Origin: Enterobacteriaceae bacterium
Lineage (GTDB): Bacteria > Pseudomonadota > Gammaproteobacteria > Enterobacterales > Enterobacteriaceae
Direction: 5' to 3'
Assembly: GCA_902363335.1 (NCBI GenBank)
Contig: CABIZV010000001.1
Location: 372,001 to 436,000, forward strand
Length of the DNA: 64,000 nucleotides
In this document: positions 52,944 through 61,275 of the stretch, in pieces
Layout: each line of letters starts with the position of its first letter
Position numbering within the stretch: the stretch's first letter is position 1
Position numbers and translations under genes: made by a program
Notes under the pieces: generated by a model
What the model saw: the letters and a program-made list of their open reading frames with translations, nothing else
What the model was told of the DNA's origin: nothing
Databases searched by the model: none

Positions 52944-53495
52944 ATGACCTCTCAGGATGCGCTGCGTTTACAGCAGCTTGAAGACCAGCAGGCCGCACGC
53001 GTTTGCATTAGCGACTACATGCACCTGTGCGACCGTCTTGACGATGCCGACACCGTGCGCGCGATTGGCGAACTGTTCAGCGTGGATGCCTGCTGGGAAG
53101 GCGTTGGCGAACCTTATGCCGCGCGGCTAGGGCGTCATCTGGGGCGTGAAGCCATTGTGGCCATGATGACCGGATACGTACGCCAGCCCGCGCATTTCGC
53201 CATGAACGCGCACTTCTTGTGTTCCGAGTCGTTGAGACACGCGGCGAGTGGTGAGCTACAAGGTCGCTGGCTGATGCTGCAAACCTCCGCCTTTAGCGCG
53301 GGCGGGGCGCACCTGAATGCCGCCGAACTCAACGTCACTTTCCGCCGCGAAGCGGGTGAGATGGTGATGCACCATTTTACCACCCGCAACCTGTTTAGTC
53401 GCCCCGTTAGCCACTGGCACGCCGAGGATTTACTCCCGGTGCCAGAAAACCATCAGACCGTCCAAGACGGCCAGGAGAATGGACATGCAGTGTGA
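52944..53495 (+). CDS. iacI: SnoaL/NTF2-like protein, IacI-like
   Basis: A 183-residue protein with the cone-shaped SnoaL/NTF2 fold pattern. An N-terminal helix DYMHLCDRLDDADTVRAIGE is followed by LFSVDACWEGVG and later strands (RWLMLQTSAFSAGGAHLNAA). IacI of known clusters is of this fold, unknown in exact step. GGAGG lies before the ATG. The last 11 bases overlap the next gene start, showing translational coupling to the Rieske oxygenase gene. Confidence 0.68.
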   Translation: MTSQDALRLQQLEDQQAARVCISDYMHLCDRLDDADTVRAIGELFSVDACWEGVGEPYAARLGRHLGREAIVAMMTGYVRQPAHFAMNAHFLCSESLRHAASGELQGRWLMLQTSAFSAGGAHLNAAELNVTFRREAGEMVMHHFTTRNLFSRPVSHWHAEDLLPVPENHQTVQDGQENGHAV

Positions 53496-54795
53496 CAGCA
53501 CCATTAATGTGAAAAATATCGATACCACCACGCCCGCCGCGCCAGGCCGCGACGAGATTGCGTCGCTGGTGCAACACGACCGCGTACACACCTCGCTTTA
53601 CACCTCAGAGGAGCTGTTTGCCCTCGAGCTGGAACGGGTATTTGGCAAAACCTGGGTGTGGGTAGCGCATGCCAGTGAGATCCCGGACACCGGTAGTTTC
53701 AAAACCACCGAGATTGCCACCCAGCCGGTTATTGTGGTGCGTGACCGTAAAGGCACCGTCCATACGCTACTCAACCGCTGCCGTCACCGCGCCGCCACCG
53801 TGTGTGAACACCGCAGCGGCAAAACCAACAGCTTTGTCTGCCCGTACCACGGCTGGGGCTACGCGCTGGACGGCAGCCTGCGCGGCGTGCCGCACCCGGA
53901 AAGCTATGCCGACCAGTTAGAAAAAGGCGAGCTGGGGCTGGTGTCTCTGCGCACCGAACAGTATGCGGGGATGATCTTCGCCACCTTCAACGATCGCATT
54001 GAACCGCTGGAAGATTTCCTCGGCGCGGCGAAAAAATGGATGGATCTGTTTATGAAGCAGGGCGCGGGTTATCCGATCAAAACCGGCCCGGCACACCGAT
54101 TCCGCTTCCCCGGCAACTGGAAAATTCAGCTTGAGAATACCACCGACGGCTATCACTTCCCGGTGGTGCACCGTTCGTTTTTAAGCTCGGTCGATAAGCA
54201 GACCGAAGAGATGCTCAACTTTGTTGACGGCAGCGGTTACGTCGAAGACCTCGGTAACGGCCACAGCGTGATGGTGATGATCCCGGAGCTGGTGGATCTG
54301 GAGGCCAATCTCGATGCGCCTATCCCCGAGCGTTTCACTGAACTGGCAGACGCGTTGCGCGCCGATCACGACGAAGAGAAGGTTCGCCGCATTGTGCGCG
54401 CCGTCGGCGGTTCCGGTTTTAACCTCAATATTTTCCCCAACATCGCCTGCTCGATGGCGTTCTTCCGCGTGCTGCAACCGCTGTCGGTTAACGAAACCGA
54501 AATTCATCATGCGGTGATCACCATGGACGGCGGCCCGGAAATCGCCAATCAGGCGCGTTTACGTCTGCATGAACACTTCCAGGGGCCGATGGGCTTTGGC
54601 ACGCCGGACGATTCCGAGGCATGGGAGCGTGTTCAGCGCGGGGCCACCTCCGGCAATGACCTGTGGATCATGTTAAATCGCGGTCTGGCCGGTGAATACC
54701 GTACCGATGATGGCCTGCGCAGCGACGTCAGCGCCGAAACCGGCATGCGCGCGGCTTATCAGCAGTGGAAAAAACTGATGACGGAGATGGAATAA
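53485..54795 (+). CDS. iacC: Rieske ring-hydroxylating dioxygenase large subunit, IacC-like
   Basis: 436 residues from the ATG at 53485; AGGAG seven bases upstream favours this over the ATG at 53479. The Rieske 2Fe-2S ligands are intact: Cys99 and His101 in NRCRHRAATVC, Cys119 and His122 in VCPYHGWGY. The mononuclear iron ligands lie in NTTDGYHFPVVHRSF. This is the benzoate/anthranilate dioxygenase-like alpha subunit. In the IAA pathway it is thought to open the way from an indole-derived intermediate to catechol. Its partner small subunit follows directly. Confidence 0.85.
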   Translation: MQCDSTINVKNIDTTTPAAPGRDEIASLVQHDRVHTSLYTSEELFALELERVFGKTWVWVAHASEIPDTGSFKTTEIATQPVIVVRDRKGTVHTLLNRCRHRAATVCEHRSGKTNSFVCPYHGWGYALDGSLRGVPHPESYADQLEKGELGLVSLRTEQYAGMIFATFNDRIEPLEDFLGAAKKWMDLFMKQGAGYPIKTGPAHRFRFPGNWKIQLENTTDGYHFPVVHRSFLSSVDKQTEEMLNFVDGSGYVEDLGNGHSVMVMIPELVDLEANLDAPIPERFTELADALRADHDEEKVRRIVRAVGGSGFNLNIFPNIACSMAFFRVLQPLSVNETEIHHAVITMDGGPEIANQARLRLHEHFQGPMGFGTPDDSEAWERVQRGATSGNDLWIMLNRGLAGEYRTDDGLRSDVSAETGMRAAYQQWKKLMTEME

Positions 54796-55278
54796 ATGAC
54801 GACCGCAGAATCTGTACTGTTTAACGCCATTGCGGTGATAAACCTTGAAGGCGATCTGCTGGACCAGGGGGAGTTTAACGCGTGGCTCGATCTCTGGCAG
54901 CACGATGGCCTGTACGTGGTGCCTATCGACCCGCAGGAAACCGATTTTAAAAATACGCTCAACTACGCCTGTGACGACCACGAAATGCGTGCTAAGCGGG
55001 TGAAACGCCTGTACAGCGGCGAATCTATTTCCACCACGCCGCGCGCCAGAACGCTGCGCACGCTGTCGCGCTTTCGGCTGCTGGAAGCCAGCGAGAATGA
55101 AGTGGTCGTGCGGGGCGCGCAGTCGTTGTGGGAACACCGCAAAGGCCATAGCCGCCACTACGCCGCCGATATCACCTGGCATCTGCAACCGCAGGCCGAC
55201 GGTTGGCGAATCAGCCAAAAGGTTATTCGTCTGGTCAATAGCGACGATGTGCTGCACAGCATCGGCTACATTCTCTGA
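54796..55278 (+). CDS. iacD: ring-hydroxylating dioxygenase small subunit, IacD-like
   Basis: A 160-residue beta subunit starting at the base after the iacC stop (TAAATG). It has the NTF2-like beta-subunit pattern: EGDLLDQGEFNAWLDLWQHDG, YVVPIDPQETDF, RAKRVKRLYSGESI and the end INSDDVLHSIGYI-type. It structures the oxygenase hexamer and has no cofactor of its own. Confidence 0.85.
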   Translation: MTTAESVLFNAIAVINLEGDLLDQGEFNAWLDLWQHDGLYVVPIDPQETDFKNTLNYACDDHEMRAKRVKRLYSGESISTTPRARTLRTLSRFRLLEASENEVVVRGAQSLWEHRKGHSRHYAADITWHLQPQADGWRISQKVIRLVNSDDVLHSIGYIL

Positions 55279-55288
55279 GGAGTCATTT

Positions 55289-56023
55289 ATGACGCAAACC
55301 GTATTAGTCACCGGGGCGGCATCCGGGCTGGGGAATGTCATCGCCACGCACCTCCTGGCACAGGGTTACCAGGTGGTATTCACCGACGTAGACGCCGACC
55401 GCGTAAAGGCTGCCGCCGCGCATTGTGATAGCGAGCGCGTGCTGGCACTCGCGCTGGATATTCGCCAGCCGCAAGATTTCGACCGTGCGCTGACCGCCAC
55501 CCTCGAACGCTTTGGCAGCCTACAGGTGCTGGTGAATAACGCCGCGCTGACCCTGGCAACCCCGGTGATGGACATTAGCGTTGATGAATTTGACCGGGTT
55601 ATCTCTACCAACCTGCGAGGCACTTTTGTCGGCTGCCAGACGATGGGGCGCTACTTCGCGCGCTGCGGCTACGGTCGCATTATCAATCTTGCCTCGCTTG
55701 CCGGACAAAACGGCGGTACGGCCTCTGGCGCGCACTACGCCGCGTCAAAAGGCGGGATCCTGACGCTCACCAAAGTGTTCGCCCGCGAACTGGCGAAATC
55801 CGGCGTCACGGTGAATGCCATCGCCCCCGGCCCGATGGATTTGCCGACCGTTCATGCACTGGTGCCGGAAGACAAAATGGCCGGTCTACTGCAAATGATC
55901 CCCGTGGGCCAGCTTGGCGAGGCCGAGTTTGTCGCCCACGCCGTCGCGCTGCTGGCCTCTCAACACGCGTCGTTTGTCACCGGGGCCACCTGGGACATTA
56001 ACGGCGGGCTGTTTATGCGTTAA
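55289..56023 (+). CDS. iacE: short-chain dehydrogenase, IacE-like
   Basis: 244 residues from the ATG at 55289 (GAGGAG upstream). Classical SDR features are a TGAASGLGNVIATHLL nucleotide-binding Gly motif, VNNAALT, active-site Ser/Tyr/Lys (SLAGQNGG, then HYAASKGG) and the PGPMDLPTV loop. IacE works with IacA in converting IAA to dioxindole-3-acetate in vitro according to published work on P. putida. It lies ten bases after iacD. Confidence 0.8.
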   Translation: MTQTVLVTGAASGLGNVIATHLLAQGYQVVFTDVDADRVKAAAAHCDSERVLALALDIRQPQDFDRALTATLERFGSLQVLVNNAALTLATPVMDISVDEFDRVISTNLRGTFVGCQTMGRYFARCGYGRIINLASLAGQNGGTASGAHYAASKGGILTLTKVFARELAKSGVTVNAIAPGPMDLPTVHALVPEDKMAGLLQMIPVGQLGEAEFVAHAVALLASQHASFVTGATWDINGGLFMR

Positions 56024-56032
56024 GGGGGCGAG

Positions 56033-56965
56033 ATGCTGACACTCAAAATTATCCGTCGCGAATTACAGGGGGAAGTGGTGCTGCTGACGTTGGCACACCC
56101 GGACGGTCTTGTGCTGCCCACGTTTCAGGCCGGGGCGCATCTCGACGTGCATTTACCCGGCGAACTGATTCGCCCTTACTCGCTATGCGGCGACCCGCAG
56201 GACAGCCATCACTATCAGCTTGGCATACTCAAAGACCGCCAATCGAAAGGCGGATCGCTGGCAGCCCATGCGCTGCGTAAAGGCGATGTGGTTCAGGTTA
56301 GTGAACCGCGCAATCTTTTTGCGCTGGCGGAACATAGCGCACATAGCCTGCTGATAGGCGGCGGCATCGGTATCACGCCCATGCTGGCGATGGCGGCAGA
56401 ACTGCACAGCGCCGGGCGTTCGTTTTCCCTGCATTACTGCGCGCGCACCCGCGCCCTGGCGGCATTCTTGCCGCAGCTTGCAGCGTGCGCCTATGCGCCA
56501 CAGGTGCACCTGCACTTTAGCGATGAGCAGCGGATAAATCTGGATGCGGTGCTGTGCGATGTGCCGGAGGGTTCGCACGTCTATACCTGCGGCCCGTCAC
56601 GATTGATGGAGGCGGTCAGCGAACGGGCCAAAGCGCACGGTTACTCGCCTGAACAAATCCACCAGGAGTGCTTTAGCGCAGAGGTGGAAACCGGCGGGCA
56701 ACCCTTTGAAGTGGTGGCCGCTGCCAGCGGCATCACCGTTCAGGTGGCGGCCAACCAGACCATCGTCGAGGCGCTGGCGCAGGCAGGGCTGAAGGTCTGC
56801 GTCTCTTGTAAGCAGGGGATTTGCGGTAGCTGTCTGACCGATGTGCTGGAAGGTGAGCCGGATCATCGCGACCACTATTTGACCGACGAAGAGAAGGCCG
56901 ATGGCGATCAGATCCTGCTGTGTTGCTCGCGGGCCAAAAGCGCCCGTCTGATTATCGATCTTTGA
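56033..56965 (+). CDS. iacF: dioxygenase reductase (PDR/VanB type), IacF-like
   Basis: A 310-residue flavin/iron-sulfur reductase. It has an FMN/FAD domain with RPYSLCGDP, an NAD domain with LLIGGGIGITPMLAMA and YTCGPSRLM, and a C-terminal plant-type 2Fe-2S domain with the four cysteines in CVSCKQGICGSCLT and ILLCCSRA. This is the phthalate-dioxygenase-reductase layout. It delivers electrons from NADH to the Rieske oxygenase IacCD. Confidence 0.85.
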   Translation: MLTLKIIRRELQGEVVLLTLAHPDGLVLPTFQAGAHLDVHLPGELIRPYSLCGDPQDSHHYQLGILKDRQSKGGSLAAHALRKGDVVQVSEPRNLFALAEHSAHSLLIGGGIGITPMLAMAAELHSAGRSFSLHYCARTRALAAFLPQLAACAYAPQVHLHFSDEQRINLDAVLCDVPEGSHVYTCGPSRLMEAVSERAKAHGYSPEQIHQECFSAEVETGGQPFEVVAAASGITVQVAANQTIVEALAQAGLKVCVSCKQGICGSCLTDVLEGEPDHRDHYLTDEEKADGDQILLCCSRAKSARLIIDL

Positions 56966-56974
56966 GGATCCTTT

Positions 56975-57463
56975 ATGACTCTGCAAACCGAATTCCGTAA
57001 TGCGATGGCGCAGCTAGGTAGCGCGGTCTCTGTGATTACCACCGACGGCCCGGCGGGCAAGTTTGGCTTTACCGCCTCCGCCGTTTGTAGCGTGACCGAC
57101 CAGCCGCCAACCCTGCTGGTGTGCATGAACCGCAACTCGTTCGCCCACGTGCATTTTAAGCAAAACGGCGTGCTGTGCGTCAACGTGCTGTCAAGCGATC
57201 ACCAGGCGCTCTCCGGCGTATTTGCTAACGCCAGCCTGCGTTCGGAAGAGCGATTTTGCCATGACAACTGGCAGATTTTAGCCAGCGGTGCGCCGGTGCT
57301 CAGTTCGTCGGTTGCCAGCTTTGACTGTTTGATTAGCGACTGCCATGAGGTTGGCAGCCACTCGGTCTTTTATTGTCGTGTGCAGGCTTTGCGCATCAGC
57401 GAGCGGGCGCGCGGGTTGGTCTATTTCAATCGTGGCTACCACGCCGTCGGGCACGAAGCCTGA
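56975..57463 (+). CDS. iacG: flavin reductase, IacG-like
   Basis: A 162-residue flavin:NAD(P)H reductase of the HpaC/short-chain flavin-reductase-like family. SAVSVITTDGPAGKFGFTAS, VCSVTDQPPTLLVCMNR and CHEVGSHSVFYCRVQ fit. It makes free reduced flavin, most likely for the monooxygenase IacA. It lies nine bases after iacF. Confidence 0.82.
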   Translation: MTLQTEFRNAMAQLGSAVSVITTDGPAGKFGFTASAVCSVTDQPPTLLVCMNRNSFAHVHFKQNGVLCVNVLSSDHQALSGVFANASLRSEERFCHDNWQILASGAPVLSSSVASFDCLISDCHEVGSHSVFYCRVQALRISERARGLVYFNRGYHAVGHEA

Positions 57464-57484
57464 CGCTAAGAAGAGGACTGACAG

Positions 57485-58828
57485 ATGAGCAATGTCGTTT
57501 CTGAAACCGTCGTCGCAACGGGTGAAAACCGTCAGGATGCCCAGCAAATGCGCAAGCTGGTGGTGGCCTCTGTGCTGGGCAATGCGCTGGAATGGTACGA
57601 CTTTTTTCTCTATGGCACCGCGGCGGCGCTGGTGTTTGGCCCGCTGTTCTTCCCGGTGGGCGGTGACCCGCTACAGGGGACATTACTGGCGTTTTCCGGC
57701 TTCGCGGTCGGGTTCCTCGCCCGGCCGCTCGGCGGCATCGTGTTTGGGCATATTGGCGATCGTTATAGCCGCAAAATGACGCTGATCATGACCCTGACGC
57801 TCATGGGGGCCACCACCTTTGTGATTGGTCTGCTACCCACCTATGCGCAGATTGGGCTGTGGGCGCCGGTGTCGTTAATTACGTTGCGATTTTTACAAGG
57901 CGTGGCCTCCGGCGGCGAGTGGGGCGGCGGCGTACTGATGCTCAGTGAAAATGCGCCAGCGTCGCGTCGCGGATTCTATACCGCGTGGAGCCAGATGGGC
58001 GTGGCGGGAGGATTTGTCCTGTCGGCGTTCGCCTTTTATCTGGTGCAACAGCTGCCGGACGATGATTTCATGCGCTGGGGATGGCGCGTGCCGTTTTTAC
58101 TGAGCATCGTTATCTTCCTCGTGGGCGTTTACATCCGTAAAAATATCCGTGAGAGCCAGGTGTTTGCCAGGGCGAAGCCGGAAGACAAGCACGAAAATAT
58201 CCCGCTGCTTATCCTTGTGCGTGAACATCCCAAGGCGCTGCTACAGGCCATTGCGCTGCGTTTGCCTGAAAACGGTGCATCTTATATTTTCTTCACCTTC
58301 TCGGTGGTCTACGCCAAACACGTCGGTATCGCGACCGGGGAGATTATCAGCGCGGTGACGCTGGCGATGCTGATTGAATTCTTTTCTATCCTCTTCTGGG
58401 GCGCGGTTTCCGATCGTATTGGCCTGAAACCGGTCTATTACATCGGCGTGATTGGCCTGCTGGTCATGGCGTTTCCGTTCTTCTGGCTACTGTCCACCGG
58501 CCAGTTCGGCTTCATTATGCTGGCGATGTTCCTCGGACTGCCGGTCTGCCACGGTGCCATGACTGGAACCCAGCCGTGCATTATGAGCGATCTTTTTCCG
58601 GTGCGCGTGCGCTACTCCGGGCTGGCGCTGGGGCATGAAGTGGGTTCGATATTCTCCGGCGGCCTTGGGCCGATGCTGGCGGTGGCGCTACTGATGGCCT
58701 TTGACGCCTCGTGGCCGGTGTCGCTGCTGCTTATCGTCTACGCCTTGCTGGCGTGGCTTGCGCTCAGAAGCTTGCCGCCAACTCCCTCCAAATCGAAAAA
58801 AGCAGGAGCAACAGATGTTAACGATTGA
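57485..58828 (+). CDS. MFS transporter, metabolite:H+ symporter (MHS) family
   Basis: A 447-residue transporter with twelve membrane segments. It has LGNALEWYDFFLYGTAAALV, the loop GHIGDRYSRKMTLIMTL and FLQGVASGGEWGGGVLMLSE, which are MHS signatures (ShiA, KgtP, PcaT-like). In the middle of the iac-cat operon it is a likely importer for IAA or a related aromatic acid, second to the ACS-type gene at 47733-49130. The end overlaps the catB start by 14 bases. Confidence 0.85.
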   Translation: MSNVVSETVVATGENRQDAQQMRKLVVASVLGNALEWYDFFLYGTAAALVFGPLFFPVGGDPLQGTLLAFSGFAVGFLARPLGGIVFGHIGDRYSRKMTLIMTLTLMGATTFVIGLLPTYAQIGLWAPVSLITLRFLQGVASGGEWGGGVLMLSENAPASRRGFYTAWSQMGVAGGFVLSAFAFYLVQQLPDDDFMRWGWRVPFLLSIVIFLVGVYIRKNIRESQVFARAKPEDKHENIPLLILVREHPKALLQAIALRLPENGASYIFFTFSVVYAKHVGIATGEIISAVTLAMLIEFFSILFWGAVSDRIGLKPVYYIGVIGLLVMAFPFFWLLSTGQFGFIMLAMFLGLPVCHGAMTGTQPCIMSDLFPVRVRYSGLALGHEVGSIFSGGLGPMLAVALLMAFDASWPVSLLLIVYALLAWLALRSLPPTPSKSKKAGATDVND

Positions 58829-59927
58829 ATCACTGGCCTGTTGGCTGGTGGATATTCCCACCGTCCGTCCACACAAGTTGTCGATGGCGACGATGGGCTG
58901 CCAGACCCTGATGATTGTGCGTATGCAGTGTGCCGAAGGCGTCGTCGGCTGGGGCGAGGGCACCACTATCGGCGGGCTGAGCTACGGTGCGGAAAGCCCG
59001 GAGGCGATGAAACTCGCGATTGAAACCTACCTGTCACCGCTGCTGTGCGGCCAGACCTTTAGCGGCGTAGCGGCATTAGCCGAGGCGATGAACGCCAGCG
59101 TCAAGGGCAATACTTTCGCTAAATCGGCGCTGGAAACGGCCTTTCTTGATGCGCAGGGCAAAGCGTTAGGGCTGCCGGTCAGTGCGCTACTGGGCGGGGC
59201 CATCTCGACGCAGATTCCCGTGCTGTGGACGCTGGCGAGTGGTGATACCCAGCAGGATATCGACGAAGGGAAACGTCTGCTGGCGCAAGGCCGTCATAAC
59301 GCCTTCAAATTGAAAATCGGCGCGCGGACGCTGGACGCTGATGTGCGCCATGCGCTGGCGATTAAAGCAGCGCTGGGCGAGGAGGTCAGCGTGCGCGTTG
59401 ACGTTAATCAGGCCTGGGATTTCACCACGGCAATGAAAGGGATGAGCGCACTGCAGGAGGGCGGTATCGATCTTATTGAGCAGCCGATTCCGCTATGGGA
59501 CCGGCAGGGTCTTATCGCCCTGAGCCAGCGTTTCACCGTGCCCATTCTTGCCGATGAAGCGGTTTCCACCAGCTATGACGGCTATGCGCTGGCAAGCGGC
59601 GGCTTTCGCGGCGCCTATGCGCTGAAGATTGCCAAAGCGGGCGGACCGGCACAGGCGCTGAAACTGGCACACGTTGCGCAGGCGGCAGGCGTGGCGCTGT
59701 ACGGCGGCACCATGCTCGAAGGCACGCTGGGGACAGTGGCCTCGCTGCATGCCTGGTCAACGGTCAACATGGAGTGGGGAACCGAGATGTTCGGCCCGCT
59801 GCTGCTAAAAGACGACATCGTCGCCACGCCGCTTAACTTCCGCGAGGGGCAGGTCTCGTTACCGCAGGGGCCGGGGCTGGGCGTTGAGATCGACTGCGAC
59901 AAGTTGCGTTTTTACACCCGAAAATAG
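58815..59927 (+). CDS. catB: Muconate cycloisomerase CatB
   Basis: 370 residues from the ATG at 58815 (AGCAGGAGCAACAG upstream). It is an enolase-superfamily enzyme of the muconate lactonising branch: KxK motif in AFKLKIGAR, metal ligands in VRVDVNQAWD, LIEQPIPLWD and ILADEAVST, and the general-acid region GTMLEGTLG. It converts cis,cis-muconate to muconolactone. It overlaps the upstream transporter gene, so it is coupled to the iac operon. Confidence 0.9.
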   Translation: MLTIESLACWLVDIPTVRPHKLSMATMGCQTLMIVRMQCAEGVVGWGEGTTIGGLSYGAESPEAMKLAIETYLSPLLCGQTFSGVAALAEAMNASVKGNTFAKSALETAFLDAQGKALGLPVSALLGGAISTQIPVLWTLASGDTQQDIDEGKRLLAQGRHNAFKLKIGARTLDADVRHALAIKAALGEEVSVRVDVNQAWDFTTAMKGMSALQEGGIDLIEQPIPLWDRQGLIALSQRFTVPILADEAVSTSYDGYALASGGFRGAYALKIAKAGGPAQALKLAHVAQAAGVALYGGTMLEGTLGTVASLHAWSTVNMEWGTEMFGPLLLKDDIVATPLNFREGQVSLPQGPGLGVEIDCDKLRFYTRK

Positions 59928-59938
59928 AGGACATCTGC

Positions 59939-60217
59939 ATGCTGTTTAAAGTTGAAATGACCGTCAATATCCCCGCCTCGCTGCCCAAAGATCAGGCTGA
60001 CGCGATTAAGGCTGAAGAAAAGGCCTACTCCCAACGCCTGCAACGTGAAGGTAAATGGCTGCATATCTGGCGCGTAGCGGGGCTTTACGCCAACGTCAGC
60101 ATTTTTGACGTCGCCGATAATCAGGAACTGCACGACATTTTGACCGCGCTACCGCTGTATCCCTTTATGGCGATTTCAGTGCAGCCGCTGTGCCGCCATC
60201 CCTCGTCCGTGAACTAA
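59939..60217 (+). CDS. catC: Muconolactone delta-isomerase CatC
   Basis: A 92-residue protein with the CatC pattern: MLFKVEMTVNIPASLPKDQA start, EEKAYSQRLQREGKWLHIWR and a LPLYPFMAISVQPLCRHPS end. It turns muconolactone into 3-oxoadipate enol-lactone. It lies eleven bases after catB. Confidence 0.92.
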   Translation: MLFKVEMTVNIPASLPKDQADAIKAEEKAYSQRLQREGKWLHIWRVAGLYANVSIFDVADNQELHDILTALPLYPFMAISVQPLCRHPSSVN

Positions 60218-60255
60218 CAACAATAACCCTTACCCTACAAAAAGAGGAACACGCA

Positions 60256-61182
60256 ATGTCAGTGAATCCGACCAAACAAACCGAACTGGAATCTTTATTG
60301 GCCATCAGCAGTGGCTTAAATTCCGAACAGGGCAACGACCGTTTTAAAGCGATTATGCATCAGGTACTGAGCGACCTGTGCCAGACTATTAAGAAATTTG
60401 ATATCAGCGATGAAGAGTTCTGGCTGGCGGTCAATTATTTAAACGAGCTGGGCGAGCGCAAAGAATCTGCGCTGCTGGCGGCGGGGCTGGGGCTTGAGCA
60501 CTATCTGGATATTCGCGCCGATGAAAAAGAGGCCGCGGCCGGCAATGAGGTGGGGACACCGCGCACCATTGAAGGGCCGCTGTACGTGGCGGGTGCGCCG
60601 CTGAGCCAGCAGTATGCGCGGATGGACGACGGCCAGGAGCCGGGAGAACCGATGTGGCTACACGGTCAGGTGACGGATTTGCAGGGTAATCCGGTCGCCG
60701 GTGCCATTGTCGATATCTGGCACGCCAACACGCTCGGCGGCTACTCCTTCTTCGACCCGTCTCAAAGTGAATACCATTTACGTCGCCGGATTGAAACCGG
60801 GGCCGATGGGCGTTATGCGGTGCGTAGCATCGTGCCGTGCGGTTATGGCTGCCCACCGGATGGCCCGACGCAGAAATTGCTGACCGCCTTAGGCCGCCAC
60901 GGTAATCGTCCCGCGCATGTGCATTTCTTCGTTTCTGCTCCCGGTTATAAGCATCTGACCACGCAAATTAACCTGAACGGTGATGCCTACCTGTGGGATG
61001 ATTTCGCCTTCGCAACCCGCGAAGAATTGATTGCCGACCCGATAAAAATCACCGACGACGCGCTTTCGCAGGAACGCAAAATAAACCAGCCGCATACCGA
61101 GGTAAGCTTTAACTTTACGCTGGTGGACGCCATGCAAAGCGAGGAAGAGACGCGCATTAAACGCGCCCGCGTGATGGAATAA
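60256..61182 (+). CDS. catA: Catechol 1,2-dioxygenase CatA
   Basis: 308 residues from the ATG at 60256 (AAAGAGGAAC upstream). An intradiol dioxygenase: an N-terminal helical dimer domain, then the catalytic beta sandwich with non-haem Fe3+ ligands Tyr163 (GGYSFFD), Tyr197 (PCGYGCP), His221 and His223 (RPAHVHFF). The spacing equals that of characterised catechol 1,2-dioxygenases. It opens catechol to cis,cis-muconate. It is the last gene of the operon. Catechol is the reported end product of Iac enzymes, so its place here is logical. Confidence 0.92.
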   Translation: MSVNPTKQTELESLLAISSGLNSEQGNDRFKAIMHQVLSDLCQTIKKFDISDEEFWLAVNYLNELGERKESALLAAGLGLEHYLDIRADEKEAAAGNEVGTPRTIEGPLYVAGAPLSQQYARMDDGQEPGEPMWLHGQVTDLQGNPVAGAIVDIWHANTLGGYSFFDPSQSEYHLRRRIETGADGRYAVRSIVPCGYGCPPDGPTQKLLTALGRHGNRPAHVHFFVSAPGYKHLTTQINLNGDAYLWDDFAFATREELIADPIKITDDALSQERKINQPHTEVSFNFTLVDAMQSEEETRIKRARVME

Positions 61183-61193
61183 ACGACAGCCTG

Positions 61194-61275
61194 TGCAACC
61201 CCGGGGTCGGCGTACACACCTCGCCCGGGCTACCTGTCAGTGATGGCGGGCATTTGATTTTTCCGGCACGGGATT
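61194..61275. repeat. REP-like element after catA
   Basis: CCCCGGGGTCGGCGTACACACC and CTCGCCCGGGCTACC are REP-type halves that follow the catA stop and lead into the proX tail array. They may terminate the long operon. Confidence 0.55.

Noticed and set aside
49388..61182. Anthranilate or benzoate degradation operon as the primary reading of the Rieske-cat cluster
   Set aside because: The acyl-CoA-dehydrogenase-like monooxygenase, amidase, flavin reductase, IacB-like gene and MarR regulator fit the IAA (iac) set and are not part of ant or ben operons. It remains an alternative only for the Rieske genes taken alone.
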